Origin: JAOUJD01 sp963841815
GTDB lineage: Bacteria > Pseudomonadota > Gammaproteobacteria > Burkholderiales > Burkholderiaceae_F
Direction of reading: 5' to 3'
NCBI GenBank assembly: GCA_963841815.1
Contig: CAWJEE010000009.1
Location: 186,001 to 250,000, forward strand
Length of the DNA stretch: 64,000 nucleotides
The position numbers were made by a program, and so were the translations under genes. The notes beneath the pieces were generated by a model. The model saw nothing but the letters and a program-made list of their open reading frames with translations. It was not told the origin of the DNA and ran no database searches. Positions 8,713 to 18,236 of the stretch are shown in pieces. Numbering within the stretch: position 1 is the stretch's first letter; every line of letters starts with the position of its first letter.

Positions 8713-9786
8713 ATGATCATCGTAACCGGGGGAGCCGGCTTCATCGGCGCCAATTTCGTCGCCCATTGGCTGGCCAGCAGCGAAGAGCCGGTGCTGGTCG
8801 TCGACAAGCTCACCTATGCGGGGAACCTGGAGAACCTGGCGGCGTACAGGAACGATGCCCGGCTGGCGTTCCAGGCCGCGGACATCTGCGACCAACCAGT
8901 CATGGAGCAACTGCTCCAGCAACACTCCCCGCGCGCGATCGTCCACTTCGCCGCCGAGAGCCATGTGGACCGCTCGATCCACGGCCCTGGCGAGTTCATC
9001 CGGACCAACGTCAACGGAACGTTCTCCCTGCTGGAAGCGGCGCGCGGCTACTGGGGCGGAATGACCGCGGAGTCGAAGGCGGCCTTCCGCTTCCTGCACG
9101 TGTCGACCGACGAGGTCTACGGTTCCCTCGGCGAACAGGACCCGCCGTTCACGGAAACCACGCCGTACAGCCCGAACAGTCCCTACTCGGCATCGAAGGC
9201 CGCATCCGACCACCTGGTCCGCGCGTACTTCCACACCTACGGCCTGCCGACGCTGACCACGAACTGCAGCAACAACTACGGGCCGTTCCAGTTTCCGGAG
9301 AAGCTGATCCCGTTGATGATCATGAATGCGCTGGAGAGCAAGCAGCTGCCGGTCTACGGGGACGGCCGCAACGTGCGCGACTGGCTCTACGTCGGCGACC
9401 ACTGCCGGGCGATCATGGACGTACTCGCCCGCGGGCGGATCGGCGAGGTCTACAACATCGGCGGCAACAGCGAGCGACGCAACCTCGAAGTCGTAGAACG
9501 GCTGTGCGAAATCCTCGACGAGCTGCGCCCGGATGCGGCCATCGGCCCGCACCGGAGCCTGGTCTCGTTCGTGAAGGACCGGCCCGGGCACGATCGGCGC
9601 TATGCGATCGACAGCAGCAAGATCCAGCGGGAGCTGGGCTGGCGGCCCTCGTTGACGTTCGAAGAGGGTCTGCGCAAGACGGTGGCCTGGTACCTCGACC
9701 ACATGGACTGGGTGCGCCACGTGCGCTCGGGCGAGTACCGGCGCTGGATCAGCCTGCAGTACGGAAGCGGAGAGCCATCGCAATGA
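8713..9786 (+). CDS. rfbB: dTDP-glucose 4,6-dehydratase
   Basis: Second step of dTDP-L-rhamnose synthesis: converts dTDP-glucose to dTDP-4-keto-6-deoxyglucose with tightly bound NAD. The 357-residue length is standard. The extended-SDR glycine motif is TGGAGFIGANF at residues 5-15; STDEVYG carries the catalytic Thr-Asp-Glu triad characteristic of RmlB; YSASKAASDHL gives Tyr-x3-Lys. Later NYGPFQFPEKLIP is also diagnostic. It is first of four genes rfbB-A-C-D with overlapping or nearly touching ends; its TGA overlaps the rfbA ATG. The frame is intact. Confidence 0.96.
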   Translation: MIIVTGGAGFIGANFVAHWLASSEEPVLVVDKLTYAGNLENLAAYRNDARLAFQAADICDQPVMEQLLQQHSPRAIVHFAAESHVDRSIHGPGEFIRTNVNGTFSLLEAARGYWGGMTAESKAAFRFLHVSTDEVYGSLGEQDPPFTETTPYSPNSPYSASKAASDHLVRAYFHTYGLPTLTTNCSNNYGPFQFPEKLIPLMIMNALESKQLPVYGDGRNVRDWLYVGDHCRAIMDVLARGRIGEVYNIGGNSERRNLEVVERLCEILDELRPDAAIGPHRSLVSFVKDRPGHDRRYAIDSSKIQRELGWRPSLTFEEGLRKTVAWYLDHMDWVRHVRSGEYRRWISLQYGSGEPSQ

Positions 9787-10685
9787 CCGCCTCGCCTCGT
9801 CGCGGAATCATCCTCGCCGGCGGGTCCGGCACGCGGCTGTATCCGGTCACGCGATCGGTGTCCAAGCAGCTGCTGCCGGTGTACGACAAGCCGATGATCT
9901 ATTACCCGCTGTCCACGCTGATGCTGTCCGGCATCCGGGACGTGCTGGTCATCTCGACGCCGTCCGACACGCCGCGCTTCGAAGAGCTGCTCGGCGACGG
10001 CAGCCAGTGGGGGATGAACATCGGTTACGCGGTGCAGCCGTCGCCGGAGGGACTGGCGCAGGCGTTCATCATCGGCGAGTCGTTCGTCGGCGGCGGCGAC
10101 TCCGCGCTGGTCCTCGGCGACAACATCTTCTACGGGCACGAACTGGTGGACCAGCTGCGCCGCGCGAACGACCGCGCGGAGGGCGCGACCATCTTCGCCT
10201 ACCGCGTCCACGATCCCGAACGCTACGGCGTGGTGGAGTTCGGCCGGGACGGCCGCGCGATCAGCCTCGAGGAGAAGCCGAAGGCGCCGAAGTCCGACTA
10301 TGCGATCACGGGCCTGTACTTCTACGACAACCGCGTGGTCGACATCGCGAAGTCGATCAGGCCGTCGGCCCGCGGGGAGCTCGAGATCACCGACGTCAAC
10401 CGGAAGTATCTGGAGCTGAGCGACCTGAACGTCGAGGTCATGGGCCGCGGGATGGCGTGGCTCGATACGGGAACGCACGATTCGCTGCTCGACGCCGGCC
10501 AGTTCATCGCGACGCTGGAGAAGCGCCAGGGCCTGAAGATTGCGTGCCCCGAAGAGATCGCGTTCCGCCTCGGCTGGATCGACGCGGAGCACCTCGCGCG
10601 GATCGCCGCGCCGCTCGCCAAGAGCGGCTACGGCGAGTACCTGAACCGGCTGCTCAAGGAGTCGCCGCTGGAACGGCGCGCGTGA
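9783..10685 (+). CDS. rfbA: Glucose-1-phosphate thymidylyltransferase
   Basis: First step of dTDP-rhamnose synthesis: dTTP plus glucose-1-phosphate gives dTDP-glucose. The product is 300 residues, normal for RmlA. The nucleotidyl-transferase signature GIILAGGSGTRLYPVT lies at residues 8-23, followed by SKQLLPVYDKPMIYYPLS. LVLGDNIFYG holds the metal-binding Asp, and ITGLYFYDN and WLDTGTHDSL are further family hallmarks. The start ATG at 9783 overlaps the rfbB stop (ATGA). It is allosterically inhibited by dTDP-rhamnose in characterised homologues. Confidence 0.96.
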   Translation: MTASPRRGIILAGGSGTRLYPVTRSVSKQLLPVYDKPMIYYPLSTLMLSGIRDVLVISTPSDTPRFEELLGDGSQWGMNIGYAVQPSPEGLAQAFIIGESFVGGGDSALVLGDNIFYGHELVDQLRRANDRAEGATIFAYRVHDPERYGVVEFGRDGRAISLEEKPKAPKSDYAITGLYFYDNRVVDIAKSIRPSARGELEITDVNRKYLELSDLNVEVMGRGMAWLDTGTHDSLLDAGQFIATLEKRQGLKIACPEEIAFRLGWIDAEHLARIAAPLAKSGYGEYLNRLLKESPLERRA

Positions 10686-10687
10686 CC

Positions 10688-11233
10688 ATGCGCGTCGAGC
10701 CCACTCCGCTCGCCGGCGTTTTCGTCGTCGAGCCCAGGGTGTTCCGCGACGAGCGCGGGTTCTTCATGGAATCGTGGAACCGGCGTGCGTTCGCGGACGC
10801 GGTCGGCTCGGACGTCGACTTCGTGCAGGACAACCAGTCGAGGTCGGTCGCCGGTGTCCTGCGCGGAATCCACTACCAGGTCGTGCAGCCGCAGGGCAAG
10901 CTGGTGCGCGTCGTCTCCGGGCGAGTCTTCGACGTGGCGGTCGACCTGCGCCGGTCGTCGCCGACGTTCGGGCAGTGGTTCGGAGCCGAACTGAGCGCAG
11001 AGAACAGGCGCCAGCTGTGGATTCCCGAGGGATTCGGGCACGCCTTCGTCGTGCTGTCCGAAGTGGCGGACGTCCTCTACAAGGCGACCGAGTACTGGAT
11101 GCCGGAGCACGACCGCTCGCTGCGCTGGGACGATCCGCAGGTCGGCGTCCGCTGGCCGCTGTCGTCGGCGCCGCTGTTGTCCCCGAAGGACGCGCAGGCG
11201 CCGCGCCTCGCCGACGCGGACGTCTTCCCCTGA
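10688..11233 (+). CDS. rfbC: dTDP-4-dehydrorhamnose 3,5-epimerase
   Basis: Third step of the pathway: double epimerisation of the 4-keto-6-deoxy sugar. It is 181 residues, a cupin fold. FRDERGFFMESW at about 17-28, VQDNQSRS, and VLRGIHYQ with the catalytic His of RmlC are all present, as is WIPEGFGHAFVVLSE. I chose the ATG at 10688, which lies two bases after the rfbA stop; a GTG six bases upstream is possible. Its TGA overlaps the rfbD ATG (TGATG at 11231-11235). Confidence 0.95.
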   Translation: MRVEPTPLAGVFVVEPRVFRDERGFFMESWNRRAFADAVGSDVDFVQDNQSRSVAGVLRGIHYQVVQPQGKLVRVVSGRVFDVAVDLRRSSPTFGQWFGAELSAENRRQLWIPEGFGHAFVVLSEVADVLYKATEYWMPEHDRSLRWDDPQVGVRWPLSSAPLLSPKDAQAPRLADADVFP

Positions 11234-12130
11234 TGCGAGTCCTGCTGCTCGGATCCACGGGACAGGTCGGCAGCGAGCTGGCCCGCGCGCTGCTTCCGAT
11301 CGCGGAAGTGGTCGCGCCGGTCCGGCCGCAGTGCGACGCCGCCGACCTCGACAGCCTGCAGGCGGCGTTCGTCGCCGCGCGCCCGGACGTCGTCGTCAAC
11401 GCGGCCGCCTACACCGCCGTGGACCGCGCGGAAGACGAACCGGCACTGGCCAGCGTCGTGAACGCCGAGGCCCCCGGGCTGCTGGCGCGGCTCGCCCGCG
11501 AGCACGGCGCTTCGCTGATCCACTACTCGACCGACTACGTGTTCGATGGCCGCAAGGACGGCGCGTACGACGAGACCGACGCGACCAACCCGCTGTCGGT
11601 CTACGGGAGGACCAAGCTCGAGGGCGAAGAGCAGGTGCGCGCATCGGGCTGCGCTCACCTGATCCTGCGGACCAGCTGGGTGTACGCCGCCCACGGTCAC
11701 AACTTCGTGCGCACGATGCTGCGGCTCGCGCGCGAGCGGCAGACGCTGTCGTCGTCGACGATCAGGTGGGTAGCCCCACCTGGGCGCGCGCGATCGCGGA
11801 AGCGACGACGGCGATCCTGTCCCGCGCCGGTCACGATCGCGCCTCGGTTCGCAGCGCACTCGAGGCGCGTGGCGGCGTGTTTCACCTGACGTCGGCCGGG
11901 AGCCGTCAGCTGGTTCGGCTTCGCGCAGGCCATCTTCGACGCGCTTCCCGATCCGCGGAGGGTCCTGCAGGCAACTGAGACCGATCACGACAGCCGAGTA
12001 CCCGACCCGCGCGGTGCGGCCTTCGAATTCGAGGTTGTCGTGCGCACGCCTTGCGGACACGTGGCATGTCGCATTGCCCGACTGGAAGTCGGCGCTGCAC
12101 CTGTCGGCCCGCGAGTTCCATCGGCCCTGA
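11233..12130 (+). CDS. rfbD: dTDP-4-dehydrorhamnose reductase, frame broken three times
   Basis: Last step of dTDP-L-rhamnose synthesis (NADPH reduction). The first frame is clear: LLLGSTGQVGSEL nucleotide motif, VVNAAAYTAVDRAE, YSTDYVFDG and YGRTKLEGE with the catalytic Tyr-x3-Lys. After RERQTLS near 11752 one G is missing (TCGTCGTC where TCGGTCGTC restores VVDDQVGSPTWA). One extra A follows TSAG near 11900, and one extra base near 11980; with these repaired the C terminus reads FAQAIFDALPD, then ITTAEYPTRAVRPSNSRL and WKSALH, ending at a TGA at 12128-12130. The repaired length, about 299 residues, is exactly RmlD-like. This argues for sequencing error rather than decay. Confidence 0.88.
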
Positions 12131-12167
12131 GGCCGGGGAAGCCGACGAGGGATGACGCTGCGCACAT

Positions 12168-13514
12168 GAAGCTGGTCTATCTCTCGGCCGTTCCGCTGAG
12201 CGGCTTCGAGCAGCGACCGCACTACATGGTGCAGGAACTGCTCCGGGGCGGGGTGACGCAGCGCACTCTGGCTCGATCCGTATCCAACCCGGCTCCCGCG
12301 CCTCGCCGACCTGCACCGTCCGTCCGAGCGAGGCCTCGCAGCGCCCGGCACCGACTCCCGATCCGGGCGATCAAGCCGAAGGCGCTGCCGATCGAGCCGT
12401 TGCAGTTCGGCCGGCGCCTGAACTTCCGGATCTTCTTCAGGTCGCTGCTCGATGAAGTGGACGAATGGATCGGGACAGGACCGGTTCATCCTCGCCCTCG
12501 GCAAGCCGAGTCCGCTCGCGATCGCGCTGCTCGATCGATACCAGGAGCGACCCGCGCTGCGCCGGATCCGTCTACGACCGCATGGACAGGTTCGCCGCTT
12601 TCCATTCCGGGGTCTCGCGAAGTCGATGCAGCGTGGGAAGATCGAAGTCCTCGGCCAGGTCGATCACGTGCAGGCGGCTTCCACATCCCTGCTCGTGGAG
12701 GCCCAGCCGGCTTCCGCAGCGAAGGACGCTGTGTCTCAACGGCTTCGACGAGGCAGCGATGCCGCGGCGCTCGAGGAGCCTGCAGCCGGCCGGACACGCC
12801 GCGCTCGGTTACGTCGGCACACTCGGGACTTGGTTCGACTGGGACTGGTTGGAACGACTGGCCGAACAGCTCGATGCCGAGGGCAGCAGTCTGACCATTC
12901 GCCTGATCGGTCCCTGCTTCCGTCGACCGTCGCGGGCGTTCCGCACGGGTGTCGATGGAACCGGCCCTGCCACACGCCCACGCGCTGCGCGCCATGCGGG
13001 CGCTGAAAGTCGGTCTCATTCCCTTCAAGGTCGACGCGCTGACGGAGGGCGTCGACCCGATCAAGTACTACGAGTACCGCGTCGTCGGGCCTGCCGGTCG
13101 TCGCGACGTCGTTCGGCGAGCTGCGTCACAGGACCTCGGATCCTGGCCTGTTCCTCGCTGAGGCAGCGAATCCGCTCGCAGCCGTGCGCGCTGCGCTTGC
13201 GAACGCGACGCGACGGCCCCAGGTGTTGCTCAGGCGATTGCACGTGGAGAGCGCGCTTCGCGCCGCTTGTCGAGTGGCTGCAAGTCGCGTGCGGCCGCAT
13301 GACGGATCGAGCAGCCCGGTTGGAAGCACCGGCGTTCGACTCGAACCAGCCGAAGAACGAGCTCGAAGAGACCGCTTGCGCGCGCGTCACGGCGCAGACC
13401 GAATCGCCGGTGGCGGCCGCAGCACTGCAACGATCACCGGTCCCTGAAGTCGGGTCTGGAGTCGGCGAAGGGGCGCCGACGGATTGCCCCGGGGCGCAAT
13501 ACCCGATTCGTTAG
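12168..13514 (+). pseudogene. GT-B glycosyltransferase, frame broken many times
   Basis: No single frame covers this gene, but pieces in order give one glycosyltransferase. MKLVYLSAVPLSGFEQRPHY begins at the ATG at 12168. Then come WLDPYPTRLPRLADLHRP (another frame), LDEVDEWIG, DRFILALGKPSPLAIALLDR, VYDRMDRFAAFHSGVSR, HAALGYVGTLGTWFDWDWLE, IRLIGPCFRRP, ALPHAHALRAMRALKVGLIP, GVDPIKYYEYR, and ARFAPLVEWLQ near 13265-13290. The VYDxMD, GYVGTxxxWFD and DPIKYYEY segments are typical of a GT4-like family in O-antigen loci. At least six frame changes are needed. The true stop is uncertain: 13514 in the last frame, or 13302 if one more indel precedes it. Confidence 0.6.
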
Positions 13515-13688
13515 ACTTGAGCGCTGCAAAACGAAGCGACCGGCGGCGTGCGTCGACCGGGCAGGTCGACGCCAGGTCATAGGCCCGAGATGGCGCAATG
13601 CCTGCGCTTCTACGCTCACGGATACTGGGCTCACGTCGAACCGTGCTCCCATGGCCTGTTACTCCATCTCTTCTGCGACTCCCACTTG

Positions 13689-14471
13689 ATGCAGCCTCGT
13701 CCCCGGCTGGGCTTGCTTGGTCGCCTGGTACATCGCGAACTGCTCGATCGATATCGGGGCTCCTATCTGGGCTTCGCGTGGGCCTTCGTGTTGCCAGTCG
13801 CGATGCTCGCCGTCTACACGTTCGTGTTCGGATTCGTCTTTCGCGCCGGTGGAGCGGAAGCGGTGATGACCCTTTCCAGTTCGCGCTGTTCCTGTATTCG
13901 GGTCTCGTTCCCTTCCTTTTCTTGTCGGACCTGCTCGGTCGTGCGCCGACGCTGCTCCTGCAACACGGCACGCTGGTCAAGAAGGTCGCCTTTCCCTTGC
14001 CGCTGCTTGGCATCGCGCTGACGGCATCCGCCGCGGTCCACATGGCGATCGGCATGTGCCTGCTCATCGGATTTTCCTGGATCGCTCTCGGGTCGCGTCA
14101 GCCTGTGGGCATTGCTTGCCTTTCCGATCGCCCTGCCGCTCGTGATGGTCGGCGTCGGGTTGGCGTGGATCGTCGCGTCGTCGGCGGTCTTCTTTCGTGA
14201 TCTCGCGCATGCGATTCCCGCGATCCTCCCGGCGATACTCTTCCTCAGTCCGGTGTTCTATCCGGCGTCCGCCGTGCCGCCCGCGTTCCGGACCTGGATC
14301 CTCGCCAATCCGCTGACGACGGTCATCGACAACATCCGCAACGTCGTGCTGCTGGATACGGGGCCGGACTTGACGACGTTGACAGCGGGACTGGTGATCG
14401 GCGCACTGGTCGCCGGTTTCGGCTGGCTCTGGTTCAAGCGGCTGACGCCCGGCTTCGCGGACTCGATCTGA
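13689..14471 (+). CDS. wzm: ABC-2 polysaccharide export permease, two compensating frameshifts
   Basis: Inner-membrane permease of the Wzm/KpsM (ABC-2) family that exports O-polysaccharide with the following ATPase. The ATG at 13689 gives a typical start, with LVHRELLDRYRGSYLGFAW, the amphipathic interface helix that leads into the first membrane span. One base is missing near 13870 (the frame then continues DDPFQFALFLYSGLVPFLF) and one is extra near 14098 (then LWALLAFPIALPLVMVGVGL). The indels cancel, and the total of 783 bases gives 260 residues, the family norm. About six hydrophobic segments. Its TGA overlaps the wzt ATG. Confidence 0.88.
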
Positions 14472-15787
14472 TGGGCACCGCACCTGCCGCCGCTCCGGCT
14501 CCCGCCATCGTCGTGGAGCACGTCTGCAAGACGTACGACCTCTACCGGTCTGCCTTTCGCCGCTTCTTCGACTTGCTGGTGGGCAGCCACCGCAACGCGC
14601 ATCGATTCACTGCGCTCGACGACGTGTCGTTGCAGGTCGCCCCGGGCGAGACGGTCGGCCTCGTCGGACGGAACGGAGCGGGGAAGTCCACCTTGCTGTC
14701 CATCATCGCCGGTGTCCTCACGGCGAGCGCAGGTCGCGTCGCCGTGAACGGCCGGCTCGGCGCATTGCTGGAACTCGGGGCGGGCTTCCATCCGGAATAC
14801 ACCGGTCGAGACAACGTGTACCTGGCGGCGAGCTTGCTGGGCCTGAGCACGCGGGAGATCGATGCCAGGTTCGATGCGATCGCAGAGTTCGCGGCGATCG
14901 GCGACCACCTTTATCAGCCGGTCCGCACCTACTCGACGGGGATGTTCGTTCGCCTGGCGTTTGCGGTCCATACGGTGCTTGAACCGGATGTGCTGATCAT
15001 CGACGAAGCGCTCGCCGTCGGCGATGCTGCCTTCCAGATCAAGTGCTATCGGCGGCTGCGCGAATTGAGGGACCGCGGAACGGCGATTCTGCTGGTCACG
15101 CATGACATCCAGACCGTGCGCATGTTCTGCGACCGCGCCCTGTGGATAGACCACGGGCGCGTGCGCATGGACGGGCGACCGGAGGACGTCGGTGCGGAAT
15201 ACCTTCGAGACCTCTTCGAAGGCATGCCCGCTGCGGCGGCGCCCCCGCCTGCGGGGATGGAACCCGAGTCCACCATCCCGCAACACGGACTGATGCATGC
15301 GGTCGACCTCTCCTCGGGAGCCGCTCCTCCGGGAACCACCCGGTGGGGAGCAGGTGGAGCCCGCCTGCTTTCCGCCGCGATCTACGGGCCCGACGGAAGC
15401 GCACCGGGTGCACTGGAGTACGGGCACAGAATGCGCGTCGGCGTGGTTTACCGGTGTGATGTCGACCCGCCGGAGGACCTGAGCATCGCGGTCACGGTCC
15501 AGCACCGCAAGTCGCTCGATCTGCTGTGCGAGACGACGTCGTCGCAGAACATTCGCCTGGATCGATTCCCTCGGGGACAATCGGTCCGCGTCGAGTTCGA
15601 GTTCGAGAACGTGCTTGCGCCGGACGAGTACACCGTCGCGCTGGCCGTGCAGCGCGACCGGGACGGGCCGCCGGAGTATCTGGACTTCGTGAGCGGGCTG
15701 CTGCCTTTCAAGGTCGTGGCGGACCGCACTGTCTACGCATTGCTTCGCCCTAGAACCGAGATCATGTGCCAGGCGGCATCCGAATGA
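14471..15787 (+). CDS. wzt: ABC polysaccharide export ATPase with C-terminal carbohydrate-binding domain
   Basis: ATPase partner of the permease. The 438 residues split into a nucleotide-binding domain (about 1-245: Walker A GRNGAGKSTLL near 71, signature TYSTGMFVRLAFAV near 155, Walker B VLIIDEALAVGD near 177, then the LVTHD switch His) and a C-terminal extension of about 145 residues. KpsT-type ATPases lack such an extension; in Wzt of E. coli O9a/O8 it is a beta-sandwich that binds the finished, capped polysaccharide end. Here 290-438 has the same beta-rich look. ATGA overlaps at both ends couple it to wzm and the methyltransferase. Confidence 0.93.
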   Translation: MGTAPAAAPAPAIVVEHVCKTYDLYRSAFRRFFDLLVGSHRNAHRFTALDDVSLQVAPGETVGLVGRNGAGKSTLLSIIAGVLTASAGRVAVNGRLGALLELGAGFHPEYTGRDNVYLAASLLGLSTREIDARFDAIAEFAAIGDHLYQPVRTYSTGMFVRLAFAVHTVLEPDVLIIDEALAVGDAAFQIKCYRRLRELRDRGTAILLVTHDIQTVRMFCDRALWIDHGRVRMDGRPEDVGAEYLRDLFEGMPAAAAPPPAGMEPESTIPQHGLMHAVDLSSGAAPPGTTRWGAGGARLLSAAIYGPDGSAPGALEYGHRMRVGVVYRCDVDPPEDLSIAVTVQHRKSLDLLCETTSSQNIRLDRFPRGQSVRVEFEFENVLAPDEYTVALAVQRDRDGPPEYLDFVSGLLPFKVVADRTVYALLRPRTEIMCQAASE

Positions 15788-17535
15788 ACCCCTCTGCCGG
15801 CGTCAATTCGATCGAGTGGTGGAACGAGTACTTCCGCGGCCAGTGGCTGGACCACGGAGGACCCGGCCAGACGCGGCACTTCATGCAGCGGATGATCGCT
15901 GCGCTGCCCGCCGCCGATGTCGCGTTCCTGGAGCAGCATCCGCTTTCGATCATCGATTGGGGCTGCGCCTTCGGCGACGGAACCGATGAACTCGCCGCCC
16001 GGTTCCCCGACGCGCGGCTGGCAGGGATCGACGTCTCCGAAGAGGCGATCAAGCGCGCGCGCGAGACGTACGGCCATCTCGAATTCCTTGCCGCATCCCC
16101 GGCCGATCCGGTCGGCGCTCTGCCGCGGACGTTCGACGTCGTCTTCAACAGCAATTCGCTCGAGCACTTCGAGCGGCCACTCGACGTTCTTTCCAGCAAC
16201 CTCGCCGCGACACGCCTGTTGCACCTGACGCTGGTTCCTTATCGGGAATCCGCGCTGTCGATCCATCATCAAGTCACTCTCGACGAGGATTCGTTCCCTC
16301 GGCAATTGAATGGGTTCGAGCGGATCATCTGCCAGGTCGTCGACGTTGACCCTGCCTACTGGCCGTCCGGGAAGCAATTGCTCGTCGGCTACGCGAGCCG
16401 CGAGTACCTCGCGCGCCGCGCGCAGGTCGAACAGTCGAGCGCCGAGCGCGCGAAGTGGGATGCCGTGTACCGCGACATGCCGCTGGTACCGATCGATCCC
16501 ATTGCGGCCCGCTTCAATGAAGAGCTGGCCGAGGCCGTTCGCGATCTGCTGCCGGCCGGCAGCGCCGTTCTGGAAGCCGGCTGCGGTGGCGGCAACCAGA
16601 GCATCGGACTGGCGTCCGCAGGCTTCCAGGTTTCATTGATGGACTTTTCCTCGGCCGCTCTGGACTACGCGCGAAGGAACTTCGAGCATCGGCAACTCGG
16701 CGCGCGCTTCATCCGCGCCGACGCATTCGAATCGGGGTCACCGGAGTACGACCTCGTCTTCAACGCCGGCGTCCTGGAGCACTACGACCTCGACGACCAG
16801 GTGCGGCTGTTGAAGGCCATGGCAAGCCGGTCGCGCGGCTTCGTCCTCGCGCTCGTGCCCAATCGCTCGTGCTACTGGTACTGGGTCTGGCGGCTCGGCA
16901 AGACCGTCGACGCCGACTGGCCGTTCGGAAGGGAGGTGCCGCAGAGCACGCTGGCCGATGCCTTTCTCGGGCGCCGGACTGGAATACCTCGGCGAACGTC
17001 ACGTGGGCAGCGGCCTGGACCGAGTACTTCATCGAGAACGTCGATGGCATCGATGCCTCGCTGCGCGCTTCGCTGATCCGTCTGCATCGTTGCGGCATCG
17101 TCCCGCCGCAGACGAGCGGCTACCTGGTCGCAGCGGCGGGCCGCGTCGCAGGCGGACCGACACCGTCGGTGGCGTGGCAGCAGCGGTGGACAGAGCGTCG
17201 AGGTACGCCGGAACGAGGAACTGACAGCGATGCTCGCCGATGCGATCGCACAGCAGATCGCCGGCGAACAGCGGGCTTGCGCGCAGGACCGTCAGCGGCG
17301 CGACGAACTGCGGCAGATGCAGGTCCGGCTCGACGAGGTCGCGACGGAGATGAAAGTGGTGCGAGCCGGACTGAAGGATGCAGAGGAAAGTGCGACGGGC
17401 CTGCGCTCGCAGCGCGATGCGGTCGCGGCCCTCGCGGATCGCAAGGAGGCCGAACTGCGGACCATCTACGGCAGCCGCGCCTGGCGCGTCGTTTCGGCGT
17501 TGCGTTCGCTCAAAGGACGCGTAGCGCGCGGCTGA
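15784..17535 (+). CDS. Tandem methyltransferase with C-terminal coiled coil, frameshifted
   Basis: Two Rossmann methyltransferase domains in one protein. Domain 1 (about 1-200) has IDWGCAFGDGTDELAA and LAGIDVSEEAI, then FNSNSLEHFE. Domain 2 (about 215-400) has VLEAGCGGGNQSIGLAS, VSLMDFSSAAL and FNAGVLEHYDL. Near 16965 the frame shifts (GLEYLGERHVG), again near 17000 (WTEYFIENVDGID), and near 17190 (VEVRRNEELTAML); the last frame is a charged coiled coil ending with TIYGSRAWRVVSALRSL and a TGA at 17533. The total of 1752 bases is a multiple of three, so the indels cancel (about 583 residues). Directly behind wzt, it may methylate and so terminate the exported chain, as WbdD does; no kinase domain was seen. 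Confidence 0.8.
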
Positions 17536-18236
17536 TGCCGGCGCTCCAGCGCCGACCCGACCTCGAACCGATACCCGACCATAGGGCCCCTTCAGTGCAA
17601 AGCAGAGAAGGCGACGATCAGCTGAAGTACAGCGCGACCGTGCGCCTCGATGACGATCGCAGCGCGCGGATCGAGGCCCTTCAGTCCGAGATCCAGACTC
17701 TGACAGCGCGCAGCGGCGCCCTCGAAAACCAACTGGCGATGGCGCGCGCGGTGTTCGAGCGCCTGAAGGCTGCCTTCGTCTCGCAGCAAAGCCTCATCGA
17801 GCAGCAGCAGCGGCATGACGCGCATCAGCGGGCACAGCTCGCAGAGCAGCGGCTGCACATCGATGGACTGCAGAGCCAGCTTGCACAACTTCAGGATGAG
17901 GTTGCGCGACTTCACGGTCAGGTCGCGGCGGACCAGACCAACCTCGAGCTGCAACGAATCGAGATCGAGCGCCTGGGTGGTGAACTGGCCGCCCTGCTTC
18001 GCAACCGGGACATCCTGGAGGTCGAGCTTCGCGCACGCGAAGCCGAACTGGCGACGATCGTGAACAGCCGTGGTTACCGGGCGCTGCAATGGGGGCGAAG
18101 GGTGCTCCTGGCGCTGCGACATCCCGGACCGCGCCCGGTGGAAGCGGGACGGTCCGCGCGCGCCGATGAGGCCGCGAGTGCCGACGGAACCAGAGCCCAG
18201 CTGGAGTGCGTTGTGCCTGAGCCGGTGGCAACGTGA
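17535..18236 (+). CDS. Coiled-coil protein of the polysaccharide locus
   Basis: 233 residues, no recognised enzymatic domain. Residues about 35-185 are heptad-like and rich in Gln, Glu, Leu and Arg, predicting a long coiled coil. It ends in the same tail as the protein before it: EAELATIVNSRGYRA here, EAELRTIYGSRAWRV there. No signal peptide or membrane span. The start ATG overlaps the upstream TGA (TGATG), and its own TGA overlaps the next ATG. A structural or length-measuring partner for chain termination is a reasonable guess from context; a truncated glycosyltransferase accessory is an alternative. Confidence 0.72.
   Translation: MPALQRRPDLEPIPDHRAPSVQSREGDDQLKYSATVRLDDDRSARIEALQSEIQTLTARSGALENQLAMARAVFERLKAAFVSQQSLIEQQQRHDAHQRAQLAEQRLHIDGLQSQLAQLQDEVARLHGQVAADQTNLELQRIEIERLGGELAALLRNRDILEVELRAREAELATIVNSRGYRALQWGRRVLLALRHPGPRPVEAGRSARADEAASADGTRAQLECVVPEPVAT

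Noticed and set aside
16869..18236. A single 455-codon protein running through the methyltransferase tail and coiled-coil gene
   Set aside because: The first third is out of frame with the methyltransferase motifs. The TGATG at 17533-17537 gives a natural gene boundary, and the segment before it belongs to the methyltransferase frame.
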